Source of the DNA: Anisus vortex
Lineage: Eukaryota; Mollusca; Gastropoda; Planorbidae
NCBI GenBank assembly: GCA_949126835.1
Contig: OX421500.1
Coordinates: forward strand, 23,305,367-23,369,366
Reading direction: 5' to 3'
Length of the DNA stretch: 64,000 nucleotides
The notes beneath the pieces are model-generated. The model did no database searches. It saw only the letters and a list, made by a program, of their open reading frames with translations, and was not told the origin of the DNA. This document shows, one piece after another, positions 20,990-35,516 of the stretch (position 1 is its first letter; the number at the start of each line of letters is the position of its first letter). The position numbers and the translations under genes were made by a program.

Positions 20990-21545
20990 GCTCACAATTA
21001 TTGGGGTCCTGGAAATGACCAGGTGAAAGAGTAACCCCACCGCTAGCCCCACTTGAATGTCGTAAAAGGCGACTAATAGTGGGTTGTGCATTGGGTATAA
21101 TCCGGGCACGTAAAACTTGTACCCCCCTTTGTGGTGCTGTTTGACAGAGGTTCAGTTTGCACTACCCTGGATAGAGGTTTTTGCGCAACACCTGCTGAGG
21201 AACTCTGGTGTTGGTAGCATGGGGATGACTGGGTGTAATGTCGTAAAGGTGCCTGGATCCAGGATGTGACAATTCCACTGAGTAGTCCCAGAATCGAAAA
21301 AAAACTAAATGGCACAACTGAGTGTCATAACCATTTGGAGAGCTCAGTGGATGGCAAAGATTGGACCATTGGCCAGCCCCACCTCGGTACAACTCAGCCC
21401 TGACTCAAATCAGCCCGATCCTGGAGTACAACTCACAGGTGCTGGGCACAGAACCGAAAACTCTCTTAAAAACTCTCTTGAACAGCGGGGTTTGAAAAAA
21501 GCCGCAAAGGAAACCCCAGAATAACAATGCCAGAATAACAATCTA
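20990..21545 (+). repeat. Dispersed-repeat fragment, possibly the 5' region of a non-LTR element
   Basis: GC-richer than its surroundings and ending near a gaataacaatg repeat. The segment gtcgtaaaaggcgactaat is of a type I associate with 5' leaders of some invertebrate LINEs, but I cannot place the family. No convincing protein on either strand. Confidence 0.35.
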
Positions 21546-22748
21546 GTACCGGTACTAGGTTAGGTATAGGAGTATATGCAATATACGATATAGCCTAAAT
21601 ATGTTTAGGCCTGCTGCTGCTAGTAGCACTTTTAGTAGGCCTACAAGTACTAGTTACTATTACTATATAGGCCTTCTACTAGGCTAAAGTTATAGTATAG
21701 GCCTAGAGCCTATATAATAAATGCTTTATTACAGTATTTAACTTAATAACTGGGCCTATTGATTTTCTAAAAAATTTAATGCACTAATTGCTATTAATTA
21801 AAACTGTAAACTAATTACATCAATACCAAACAATACTAGTCATAGGCATATTCTTTTTAAAAATTCATAGCTTGTGCGTGCTCGCAATCTCCACCCCCCC
21901 CCCCGCCCAAATACAGATTTTGTTTCTAGGGACGTTGGCAGGTCTGATATCCACAGACCGTAGCACATACATACTCCAGGCGAGCCGACATGATGAACTA
22001 TCCCATCATCTCAAATTCCCCCCAAAAATATTTAAAGGAAGAACCGTTGCAACAACATTGCTCTCTAAGTTTTTCTCTACACAGTATACATTTCAATCTC
22101 CCTTTTCACTGATGCACTCGAAATTGGAGTATCATAAACTAGTAGACCTAGTTTGGGAATATCTCCTAAGTTCACGAAATATAAACCCAGTGTAAAATCT
22201 CTGTGTTCATCACTAAACCAGTTGCAGCTACACTAATGATCTATAAAAATTACATGTAGCAAGAACAAATTTCTATTATTTTTCCCGATATTGTTTAGTA
22301 AGTGTCCTAATAATATATTTTTCTTCACATTTTTCTTTAGAAAAACATATTCCATTTGAAGTCTTATTTTGAATGTGGTAGATTTATTGTTAATTCGATG
22401 CATTTTTGTAGATGAAAATATATATTTAACGTTATCATTTAAAGTGTTTTTATAAGTCTAGTGAAATTTTGTCATTTTTACAGGAATAACATATTCAAAA
22501 AATATTTTCGTTGGCTCGCGAGAGAATTTTCGTGAAGAGATTTCGGCACGCAATCACAAGTAAAGGTTACTCACTCTAGGGCTAGAAATTGAACATTTCC
22601 TCCCAGAATCATAGAATAACAATTACATCTAGGGCAACTTTTGCAACATTGATGTACAAATATGCTTTTTTTTTTATAAAGTAAACACTAACAGTAATGT
22701 ATCTCTAATTTTAAAGGCCAGTTATAGTTTATGAATTAAAATAAATAC
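21546..22748. other. Intron or flanking DNA without recognised genes
   Basis: AT-rich, with several aggcct palindromes around 21590-21710 and a C run near 21893. I looked here on the minus strand for the next CuAO exon (the NYD/E cofactor motif) and did not find it. Confidence 0.6.
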
Positions 22749-22900
22749 CTTAAAATTAATACATAGTCCATCAGGCCACCATAAAAACCGCCTTCTGAAA
22801 CTGTATAGGCTAAATGTCGTCTAAGTGGAATTCCATTGTTTTGTTCAAACAAGCAAAAAGCAACAGAATCGACAAGCTCGCCGTACAGATTTAAAGTGGG
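22749..22900 (-). CDS. CuAO exon 10 (last one found)
   Basis: 152 nt; acceptor ttctcag, donor gtattt, ends in phase 2. Encodes SVAFCLFEQNNGIPLRRH and GGFYGGLMDYVLILR, matching the family's CVFEQ..GLPLRRH...LVVR block immediately before the cofactor-bearing segment. The next exon should begin with S-x-S/T...NYD/E and was not located. Confidence 0.92.
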
Positions 22901-25900
22901 CTGAGAAAACAAATGAAATAAATAGAATTATAAAAATCTTTTATGATTGTATACGTTGCCCTTTGTACTAGTATTTTACAACTATCTTTATACAAATATT
23001 ACAATAGTTAGTATAATAAATAAGTTAGATCTAAATATACAATTGTAAAAGCTACAACATTTAATACTACTGTTCAGCTAAATTTAATTATAGAAATATA
23101 ATAAATTGCAGTACGAAAAGAAATTCTCATTAGTATTCAAATTACGTTTCATCAATACAAGAAAGTTTTGATAACGAAAAATATAACACTACATGACTAA
23201 AGTGGGTTTGTATGAAATAATTGTATTAATATAGTGTTCTTATGTTTTTGTAGTTATTTTCTTGCTCCCTTAGTTAAAGTTAGGTCTATCTATTACTATA
23301 TTTCGGCAACCTACGATACGCTGCCAGACTGTGCACACAGAGTGTTTTTCAATGGGACTAGGAAGACATATGAAAGAGCAATTCAAATATTACAAGAAAT
23401 TGATTGTTGGCACAGGTTGTCTTTTGTGATGATGGCATGCTGAATGAATTACAAATCCTATTTTAGAACACAATTATCAACTGGTAACCGACCTAGGCTA
23501 TAGTTATTCTCTAATTTTTTTTTCTCGTTTCGCGAGTCGGCGTGCTTTGATTAAGCTGTCTCTGGGTTATCGAGAATGATATAATTTTCTTTTAATTTCT
23601 GTTACCAAAAGTATGTAGTCTTCGCTTTTCGATTGTTATCGATTTTTTCTCCTTTATTGGTTTCTAGAATTTGCTACTTATGTTTCACTTTGACGGATAT
23701 TTATACTAACCAAAGTCAGTCAGTTAGACCAGGGGTCTCCAAACTATGGCCCGCGGGACAGATGCGGCCCGGGAGGCCTTCTCAACCGGCCCGTGTACAC
23801 CCTTTTATCTACGAAAAAAATTACGCAAATTTACCTGTAACTAGCCAAGATCAGCCGCCGCTTACGTGGACGTTATGTTTTTAATATTCACACTAATACA
23901 GGTGTTTATGTGTAGTGTGTCATTGTTACAATAATAATGAGCCGAAAAGCTCTAAACACAACAACTAGCGCTGACCCAGTTAGGGTCTATTTTTAGACAC
24001 AGCCTATTCTGTGGGTAGGCCTACTGTCGCGGAATGTTTTCGCATGTAGCGAGGGAAATTCAAATACAATGGGGGGCTGTTCCATATATTAACTACAAAG
24101 ATAGTTGTTAATTAAATGTTATTTGGTACTATTATTATCAGAACTGTATTCAGTTCAATAAAATATTTGTTGGCCCAGTGTCTTCCCCTCATTATAAGAG
24201 ATGTCGGGGTTTCAGTAGCTGGTATTCTGTTTAATAAATAAGTTAATGTTAATGACGCTGTTCAGTTGTAATCTGAAAGTGTGCTTTGGTTATACTGTGT
24301 TTTATTTTTTTAAAAATATAAATAGTGAATTTTTTGGTAAAACAAATAGACACAATTTGAGGGCCTTATTCAGAGTTAATTATGCCGTTGTTAAATAATT
24401 TTACAAGGCATATTATTTTGTTATATATTCTTATATTCCTTACTTTACTTATGCATTTTGATACTGTTCAATATGGTAAATTTCAAATATTTAATTCATT
24501 TAAAGTATTTGTATTCCTATTATTATTGAAATAATACAATCAGTACGTGTGCTCATTATGTATGTAAATTTTATAATTTTAAAAATATGTTATATATTTT
24601 TTATCTGTGTTTGAAAATCGGGCACACTTACAATTGTACCATTTTACTTGGCGTTTAGCTTACCTGTTCTAGGGATGTAAGTGTGCGTGACGTAATGCGC
24701 TCCGATATGTTCAGGGAGAGTTATTAATACGGTGAGAGAAAGGTGTGTGAGGGAATGCGTTTTGGGTAGCGCCAGAAATACTGCAAGCGCCTGAGTGCAG
24801 AGGAAACTGTGTGGCTGATCTTTTGTACAGAAATAAAGACTTCTATTATAACCACATTGTTTTCCTTGTTCTTTATGTGGAGTTCCAGTTAAATATAAAT
24901 ATTGTGTTGAGTAAAGGCTTCCCTCTAGACAACAAGCTAATACAGTCGGTAGATCCAGTGCTCCCACCGTTCACCAGATAAAAGGCTGAGAGAGCAGTGC
25001 CTACCAACCAGACTGTAACAGTCATCCTACATATCCGGTAGTCTGTTAGACCGTTGGGGCGCCACAGATGACATGTAAACAAGCCTTCTCCACTCCTCCC
25101 GTCTCTCAGCCGTTCTCATTGCCTCGCACAGTTTTGTACCTGTCCATTCCCTGATATTATCTTCACAACGTTTCTTTGGTCTTCCTCTCTTTCTGCCTCC
25201 TCTGGTGGTACCCTGCAGGATGGTCTTTGCAAGCCCGTTGGTTCTGGTGACGTGGCCATACCATTCCAGTTTTCTTTTCTTGGCTGTGGCCAGCAGGTCT
25301 TCATACTTTCAAATTTCCTGTTGTATTCTTTTTCTTATCTGTTTGTTGGAGATATGGTCTTTGTAACGGATACCGAGCAGGGTCACGAAGCATCTCATGT
25401 CCATGGCGTTATCTTATTTTCCAGCTCCGCTGCTAGTGTCCATGACTCGCAAGCATATAAAAAAATGGAGAGGACCAGTGAGCGCATTAGGCTGATTTTG
25501 GTGCTGAGGGCTAGGTTTTGTCTTTCCATATTGTCTTGCAAGATGGTAGTGTGTCAACGTGTTAGTAAACAATAACTCGATACAATAATATTAAATTAAT
25601 AATTTAAAACAACATTCACATTGCGATTCTTTTTTTTTTGGACCTCAAGTGTGTCGTCGGCCCCAACAATGCTGTTTCATAGTTAATGTGGCCTTCAGGC
25701 TGAAAAGTTTGGAGACCCCTGAGTTAGACTAACCAAAGTCAGTCAGTTAGACTTGCAAAAAGATTATATTCTACTGCATTACATACATTTTTTTTGTGAC
25801 ACTATTTAATTGTAAGACAAGAGCTAGTTATGTAGATTGTTTACTTTATACATGAGTATTTACTTTTGCATTACTACCTTGTATTGTAATGAATATTATT

Positions 25901-28900
25901 TCAAGTTGGTGTCGTATTTAGCCGTTTTATTATTCGTTAATAGTTTCAAAAAATTCTTTTATGGTTTTAATTTTGGCTTCTTTAAAACGAGCTTGTTGTA
26001 TAAATTACTAAATAAAATTTAATAGACGTCGTAGTAGAGTAAATAAGATGTTAGCGTCTATGTATTTCTCTCCATTCATGCTTAGCATCTACTACATTGG
26101 CAAAAAGGGAAGATTTAAATCAAACTAACACATACTTAAATCTATAATACATGTGTTCTCTTTCCCATGCAATAATAATTACTTTGCAGGTAAAGAAAGT
26201 AAGGCATACACCATCTGCACTAGTTTTATAAAGACAAAGATACATGACATACATCATATGCACTAGTCTTATAAAGACATAAATACATGACATACACTAT
26301 GTGCACTAGTTTTATAAAGACATATATACATGGCATACACCATGTGCACTAGTTTTATAATGACATAGATACATGACATACACCATGTGCACTAGTTTTA
26401 TAAAGACATAGATACATGACATACATTATGTGCACTAGTTTTATTAAGACATATATACATGACACGCACCATATGCAATAGTTTTATAAAGACATAGATA
26501 CATGACATACACCATGTGCAATAGTTTTATAAAGGGAAATGTGCGTTCGTGCATTCTTTTGATTTAACTACCTGGGTAATTATTGTAGCAGTGCCTGGAC
26601 AGTCTGTACCTGGTACAAGTGTTCTAAAGAGTTTATTAGTCATTCTCCCACCATTGGGATAGTTCATAGCTTGCTGTATAAAAGAACATAAAGTAACTAT
26701 CGATTTAGGATAAATTCTTCTGAATAAAATGAGCAATTAAAACCAATAAACAAAGAGGTATTTTAAACATGCTAGTAACTTACCTTCCATTGTTCGCCGC
26801 CAGGATAATATGCATCTATCTCATTCAGGGCTATTTCATAGGCTATTCTCTCACCTTTGAATCTTACATTAAAGATCGCTGGTCCACTCATGGATGACAT
26901 AAGGAAATTGAATGCCCAGTTTAAATAAGTCACCTGTAATGTCCCATAAATGTTGATAATAATTTCTCTAGATAATAAAAAAGCTAATTTGACTAGTAAG
27001 GGTAAAAAAAAAATGTTTTTATAATATACAAAATAACCGATAACCTGTCCATTGTTTAATGAATATCTCTTTCCATCGGATTCAACCAGAGTTGGCGCCC
27101 TTTGTGGTTTGCCGGGTTGTTGATTTCCTCTGAGAGATTCCGGAGGTGTATCATTCTGCATAGGCTTGAACATCTTGATTTTTGTAATGCTTGGCAAAAT
27201 ATAAACAATAGAATCTAGATAAAATGCATTTTTGTAACGAAATACATCAAGTAGAATTTCATATATAAGTTTGTTAGCTGTAATCTAATTCGTTTGGAGA
27301 GTTTTGCTCACCCTTTAATTAGTTAATACTACAGGAAACTGATAAAAAGTTAACAAGCAGCTAACAAGCGACTCTAAAACTACGTTTATTTTTCATTTTT
27401 TATTATTTATTAGACATGCCTAGGATAAAGTTTAGCTTAATAAAGTTATAAGCTTTAGTAGGGTAAAAAAACAATTTCCTGCTTCATTAAAAAAAATTTC
27501 AGATGCTAAATATTAATGTGGCCCATTCGTTCTTGGGTCTGGGTAGTGTTTCTGAGTAAACCCAGCTCTGAGTGGTACATGACGTTAGTTGGAGTAAAGT
27601 AAAGCCAGGTACCTCTCATTGTGCTAGCCCACACATTTTCCTAATATACCGTAGCCACTGAAATTGGTGATTGCTGTCACTCCGGACCCATGGATCGATT
27701 TGGTCCGACGGGATACTTTACTTTTTACTTTAGTCAGAGATGAATGTGGAAGGTATATTTGCATTACTAGATTGGCAATAATTTAAACAACAGCACCGAG
27801 ATGTTGATACAGAAATATAAATAAAATAAGCCCAACTCAATATATAAATACAAATTGTGACAAAGACAGTATTGAAAATAAAAACTAAAAGTGTAATTAA
27901 TACACAATTATATTTGTGTATATTTACGCATAAGTTTTATATTCATTGGTCGTAGATTCTAAATTATAATAATAAGCATCTTTCATTTCTTTCATTTTCT
28001 TATTTAAAGAAATATTGATAAAGACGCCTTATCTACTCGGGCGATAATGAAAACCCTTGCTTATCCATGGTTTGAATATGTAGTATTAAATTGTATTTAT
28101 TTGATTTGTATTCTGGTTTGTCTAGGTTAGAATATTACTTAAAAGTACGCATATTTAAGTACACGTATGAAATAATTCTAAAATTTATTCTCAGAATAAA
28201 AAAAAATGATTTTTATTATGTTACATTATAATTTAATAATACGGAAACAGGGGCTATAATTGAAAACAGTAGAATGTAAAATTTTAAAATATTGAGTGTT
28301 TTAAACTTTAGAGATTAGATATAGAGAAAAAGAACAATTATTTTATTTAAGGGGTAACTTTGACCTATAACTTGGTATCATTTGAAAGCTGTTGATCTTT
28401 TCTAATTCTTTCTAACTGATATACGTATTTACATTGACACACCCCAGGCTTATAATTAAGTCTATATATTAGTACTCTTATTTATGCCATCATGATTTTA
28501 TGGCTATAGATCTTTATACTTTATATAACTTTGCATAACCTAGCATTGCTGTCGAAGCTGAATCTAATGAACTCAATCTATAATAATATATAAACTATTT
28601 GTGATTAAATTATTTAGGTCCTACCCTTTTGCAAAATTACAAAAAGTAGGCCTAAATGTTTGTTTGGTTTATTGCAGAATCATGGTCTAATTGAATCTGA
28701 AGGTCTAATCCCTAGTTTAGGCCCTTCGTGACACTATTAGGCCTACTCTTAAATTAACTTAGGACTTGGGACTTAGTCTTATATGCATATCTATATTATG
28801 GTCTTATCATGCATAGACAAGCGGCAATCAACCGATTGCATGAAATAATCAAGTAATTAAGAATGTGGGCTATATGTTTAATAATGGCAACATATGTGTG

Positions 28901-31900
28901 TTTTCTCACGTGAGTTTTTAGTTACATTGTACAATATGTTAGTATGTACAATATAAATTGTAATATTTGTAAGTCAAAATTTTAGCAGTTTAGCATATTT
29001 GCCATGGTTTTTATATTCGTGAATATGCCTCTGTCGTCATCAAACAATATTTAAAATTACATTTGCAATATTAATAATAAAGACGGGCGTTAGCTAGGGC
29101 TAGGTCTTCTTAACAACGCAACTGCGATAGCCGTCATCAAGTCTATATAGTCTATAGGCCTAATAAATGTTTTTGATAAGAAAAAAATTACTTGTAAAAG
29201 TTATTAACACTTTATCCCTTTGCTCTTAGTTTTAAGTTTTCATGAAGTGTTAATGGTCTAATATATAGAAAAAAATATAATTACATTTAAAAAGTACTAA
29301 TCTATGCCTTTAGTAAAATGCTCATTGGAAAGAAGGTATTACGGTATTTTAATTATTGCTCCCATTGGACTGCGCTTGTCTATGCATCGCCTCGTTGCTA
29401 TGACATCCGGGGTCAGAGTAAAAAGGTCTATAAAGGTTAAAATGCACCGCTACGTATGTCCGAAGTTTTAATTTAACACAGGCTACATATATTAATTATA
29501 ATTAATTATAATTTGGACTTACCTATTGCCAACATAATTATTCTTGAAATCTACGGCAGAGCTAAACATCTGACCAGAGTACCAGATTTTAGTAAATGTC
29601 CATTTGGATGGATCAACGCCATTCATAGTGCACAGGATGGACATTCCAAGTGGATGCAATGTCGGAAATGTAATGTTGTACAAAGGAAAAACCCAAACGT
29701 GTCTAATGGAATGTTACAATAATTAGTTGTACATAAACATAGGCCTAAATAATATTTATTTATTTATGCTATTAAACCCCTTTAATAAAAGGTTTGTGAA
29801 ATTTCGTTAGTATGTTATTATGAATGTATTCTTACGAAGGTTATTAATACCTAGATACATTCCACTCCTGTTTTATATTTGTATCCCATCCAACATTTTT
29901 TTAAACGTAATTTCCGGTCCCCCGTGTTTTAAGGAGTGTGAACCCAAGGCCATTGCAGACGTAGGCTACACATTTTTGTCTTTTATTATTAATAAGTTGG
30001 TGCAGTTAAAATATAATGGTACGCTAAGAAATATACTAAGACATATCCTTTTTTTAAAATCTATCTACAATCTACATGATTTAGTCTATAACTATAATCT
30101 ATTTTATATTGCTGTCGTTAGCCTATTGTATAGTCTATTTTATTCATTGATCATTGTATGCCTATATGTTTTCATGGGGAACTATTTTTAGTTACTCATG
30201 CTTCTTCTTTTTATGTTTTTATGAATTGTAATAATGTTGATTGTTTCATTTTCTTACTTATTTTAGTTATAAATTTGTTCCAATGTCAGATTAAAATATT
30301 AGTAAAGAAGTTGACTTGCCATTCTAAGATTCTTACACCCACTACCCCCTAGACAAACTTTTCATAAATTAAAAAGCATGTAATAGTATGTAGGTATTTA
30401 TGTATATTTACTGATTACATAAACAGCTGGGAGGAACTCGACAGGTCCAGCTGGGGACAAGCGCTGACCTCCGGACTAGAAGCAGGAGAATGAAACCTGC
30501 AACGGCTCACTGACGAGAAGCGCAGAAGGAAGGGAAGAGACCAGCCAATGAATGATTCTGCCTTCTTGTGTCAGAGGTGCAACAAAGACTGTAACTCGCG
30601 CGTGGGCTTGCACAGCCGCAGCAGAAGCTGCAAGGCCAGGAGCTCACACTCCCCAAGAGCACACTAATTTCCGTCGTCTCGCGAGACAAATGGAAGCCAA
30701 CAACATACAGGTATGAATGCATGTATGTATGCAAATTGGTATGTGTATTTTATTACGAACCTCGTTTATAACTCAATTTAAATTATGAGGTCTCGTTAAA
30801 GAGGTTGTAATAAATAACTAGTAATATTAATTATTTGTGGCTCACTTATTTACTAGTAAAAAAAAATAATTTATTTAATAAAACAACACTTCAGACGATA
30901 CCAATTTAAAATAATTTATTAACTAGCTTAATATACCTAATATAAAATAAAAATATAAAAATAAAATACACTCACTTGAATCCCACAACCGAATGAAAAC
31001 AATTTAGTAAAATGAACACAATATATACACTCACGAAAATAATCCTATGACAGAATTAAATATATTGTAGTAAGGTGGTGAACACAATAAATACACAACA
31101 CTGCCACTGAGCTTTATAAAAGAATATAATACTACATCGATATTAGAAAAACTTCCTTTCTATAACGCGAAACTCATATATTTATACTATACATGTTAGA
31201 GATTTCTGGAATAAAAGTATGCTAAGAATAACTCACAGAAATTGTCACCATCTCTTTCTAACATTTTCTAGGCTATGAAAGAATGCTCTAGCATCATCTA
31301 GTAAACAACAACTAATGACGCGTCAGTGGCAGAGTTCAACGGGAGGTCAGGTAAATAACCTACTTAAACTTAAACACACATAACAGTATATATATGTATG
31401 TTTGTTGGCTAAAAATTGCAACGGTAAATTTGACAACGGTAAAAATTGCCATTAAAACTTACAAAAGGCTAAAAAATATCAACGGTAAAAATGTTAAACA
31501 TACAATATCTACTGTTTTCATTGCTAGACAACTGAATGAAGTCAATAACTATAAACAAGATTGGCTTTGTAGAAAATCAAGTTTATATAGTTTGAGGTCC
31601 CTAAGCAAACTCCTTTGGGACCTTTGCAAGGTACTGATTTGTATTTACTTTTAGAAAATGTCCCATTCTGAACAGAATGGTCATGTATTAAATTAAACCG
31701 ACGATTTATTTAAAAATATTTCATTTTTTTTATATTATGAAATACTCTAAATTGTACGTTTCAACCATTGATAGTTAGATAAAATATTTATACTTAGGTT
31801 GCTATTGACCCTCCCCTTTATCTTATTTTCCCGCCCCTTTATAGTATACCCACTCGCCTGCTACATACCCCATTTTTGCACTTTTTGGCTTCCCCCAAAT

Positions 31901-34900
31901 CGCAACTGATTAGGGGCTCCAGAATGAAGACTGTTTGTTTCGATCTTTATTCATTAAAGACATAGGTTTACTGTCTCCTCCCTAAACACATTTTCTCTAA
32001 TAAGACAGGACTATCTTTAAGTACTAACGCGGTTACGTTACGTTAGTTTTGTGTTGAAATCATAAGGTAAACATCGCAATTAGATGCCGACCGAAATTCT
32101 ATTTCGGCTTCGAATTCTGCACCGAAAAAAGGTTAGCTTTCGGTTTGCCGTCGGTTTCGGACGAAACTAATATTTTCTTTCGGTATCAGCCGAATATCTA
32201 TTTTAGCTTTCAAAATTCAAAGTGCTACGCTAGTGCTACATCTATTACTATTATTGATTATTTCATTTAGTTAAACTGTTGCGAAGTAATCTGTGTTTCG
32301 CTAAACGAAAAACATAATTCTGGAGGAAATCATTCATAATGGGGCCCCACGATTTATTAATTTTTTTATCTCGAAAAAATATTTTAAAACTCTGTTTGGT
32401 ACGCACAAAACTATTCCTTGACATTATATTTTTGCAAACGCTCATTTGTCAGAGGCGACTTATAGACCTATTGCAATATAAGCAAAGACAACAGCAAACG
32501 CAGATGTTAACGCTAGTTGTCGACTCAGCATTTGATCTACGTATTTGAGAAGAAAACTTGGATTTCCCCACTGACGTTGAAGGCTCCTAACAGACAAAGA
32601 GACCGATAGACGTAGGGTCGCCAGATACTCGGACTTCAAAAGGACGACATAGAGTGACAAAAGGGAAGACATATTTAGTGTTTATTTTAATCGTCTACAA
32701 TCAGTTTGGTTTTATTACAATAGCTGCCAATACTTGTATGATAGTAGAACTGAACCAATATTTTATTTAATGTAGACTGGCAATCAGCTTGCGTTTGGGT
32801 AATATAAAAAATAGCAACTTTGCAGCGCATGTAAGGTTCATTTAAATAACGGTTCTTTCTTTCTTGCCGAACGTCTGGCAACCCTAGATTGATAGATAGA
32901 TGTGTGTGTGTGATTTTATTCATATTATACTATATCTATGCAGCATAATAATATGTCATCCGCTGATTTACATTATAATTATAAACGGGGAGAACCGGAA
33001 ATGGGTTCAGAATCGGATATTTAGAACCGAAAATAGGTTTTGAGAAAAAAACTGAATTTAATAGTAAACGGATTATTTAATCACCCCAAAGAATGGTTTA
33101 CTTAAATAGAGTATCTATAAACAAGTTAATATTGCACAAAAATGTGCAGTCTTTAGAAATATTTTGTTTCGTAATTTCGGTTTATCTTTCGCTTTCGGCC
33201 GAAGGTGTAGTTAAACTTTTGGTTTCAGCTTTGGATTCGGCCGAAGTCAATTTAGAACTTACGGTATGGTTTCAGTAGGCCTCTAATCACAAAAGTAATA
33301 TTATATAACCCACAAAACTAACTCTCCCTCCTTTGTTTTTAGTATAAAACAACGCGACCCCCTGACCCATATCACCCCAGGTACGGAAGCTATACCGACT
33401 GGTAAATCTCTATTGAACGCTCATGATTTAACTGTTCTACTGGTTGTATTTTCTACGCTTTAGCGCTTTGATGCTTGTTTTTTTTATTAATTCTCTTTGG
33501 GTGGCAGAGAGCACAATCTTATAAGACTAATGCTATTAGTCAACATGGCCGATTTTTAAGAATCTGGTCTTAGATTTTGTAAGGAAGTCTACAAAGCATT
33601 TCTTCTTCTTATTCTTCGTTCTCAAATGTTATGATTTGGAGGATTCAGACAACAAGTCCGATAGTTGTAATGAACTGCGCCGTGGCTGTCAGTTGCTCTA
33701 GTCCACAGAACAGTTTGTCAAAGCATTAACTTTGCGTATATAATATAAGAACTACTGCTCTATAACTAAACATTAAAATGGTTTGAAAAAAAAATATAAC
33801 AAAAATGTTGTTAAACTTGTAATATTTCTTTAAAAGTCAAATTTAGAAAACAAAGTTATTTTACAATAATCAATGGACGGAAATCAGTGCCCTAAGCTTA
33901 CGTATTGGGCAAAATTGAGAAGCTTATTCTTAAGAAGCTTTCTAAAAAGAATATATAGCATGCTTTATAAAACACTAATAAGTTCGGAGTTTCCCTTAAA
34001 CTCTGCAATCGTCCTCAATTATTTTGTCAGCTTCGTAATTCCCCAGCTCACTTTGTGGAACTCAGTTACCTTTGTATTTTTATTGTCCCTAGTTTATTTA
34101 ATAAATTATTACTAACCTTTCGGTCATGTTGTTAAGCACATTGGAAGTAACTGGCGAAACACCTAAGACTAAACAATCTTCAGGAATAGCACAACTCAGG
34201 AAGGAGGCGTTATAACTGTCTAGTAGAACTAAACCAATCTTAGCAAAAGAGAAGAATTAAACTATTGAACTATTTTAGAGTGTTATTGTCGTTTCGTTTT
34301 TATGAGCGCGCTGAGCATGCTTGCATTAGCATTTAGACAAGCGCTTTATAAATGACCAATTATTAATATTATTTTCGAAATATTCCTCTTTCAACTCTTA
34401 CTTTCTATTGTAGCGTAAATTCAAATATATATACTTAATTTATAATTGCATGTATAGTATGTTCATAATATAGTGTTATATAATTAGATATCATTAATGG
34501 CAGTTTAAAGACCCTAAAAAGAATTATTATCTACATACATTTTGTGTACTTAGACGTCATTAGCGAATCTATATAATTTTTAACAACTGTAAATAAAATG
34601 ACTTTCTTCTAAAAACTGACCTCTTGTTCCATTTTATTGAGTAAATACTTGAAGGCGCCATTTTTGTCAAAGTCCAAAGCAATTAGAGGTCTTTATTAAA
34701 TATATAAAAAAAAATAATTAAGTGCAAATTCAAAAAACAAAACACAATTTTATTTCACTTTTGCTAAGTAAAAATGTCATCATATTATACATTATATAAA
34801 ATGCAAAACTAAAATGACAATTGAGTTGTTAATCAGTTAAAATATATTTCTAATGCGTTGCAACAAAGAATCATTGGGCAACCAGTGGATTATCAGATGA

Positions 34901-35474
34901 TAACTACTGTTGTGTTGGATACAGACTCAATGACATAAATCAGAACAGTAAAAGAAATACCATAAGCAAATAATCAGATTTTTGTTTCATGACCTTGATG
35001 GCAGTCATGATACACTTTGTTTCTCGACCATGATAGCAACCATGCTACCCTTTTTTTTACTACGATAGCAGCCATGCTACCCTTTGTTTTTCGACCATGA
35101 TATCAGCCATGCTGACTTTGTTTTTCGACCATTATGGCAGACCATGACGATGCTACTCTTTGTTTCTCGACAACGATAGCAGTAATGCTACTCTTTGTTT
35201 CTCGACCAAGGTTGCATGCTATTCTTTGTTTCTCAACCATGATGGCAGTAGTGCTACTATTTGTTTCTCGACCATTATGACATGCTACTCTTAGTTTCTT
35301 GACAACAATGGCAATCATGCTAATCTTTGGTTCCTGACCATGATGACATGCTACTCTTAGTTTCTTGACAACAATGGCAATCATGCTAATCTTTGGTTCT
35401 TGACCATGATGACATGCTACTCTTAGTTTCTTGACAACAATGGCAATCATGCTAATCTTTGGTTCTTGACCATG

Positions 35475-35516
<42 letters not shown>

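Noticed and set aside
29513..29722. 69-codon plus-strand ORF
   Set aside because: It is the shadow of CuAO exon 6, which reads on minus with clear family motifs.
29820..30191. 123-codon hydrophobic ORF on plus
   Set aside because: AT-rich composition, no family resemblance and no splice context; likely chance.
35103..35450. 115-codon minus-strand ORF of 22-residue repeats
   Set aside because: It is the translation of the 66-bp minisatellite, whose period is a multiple of three.
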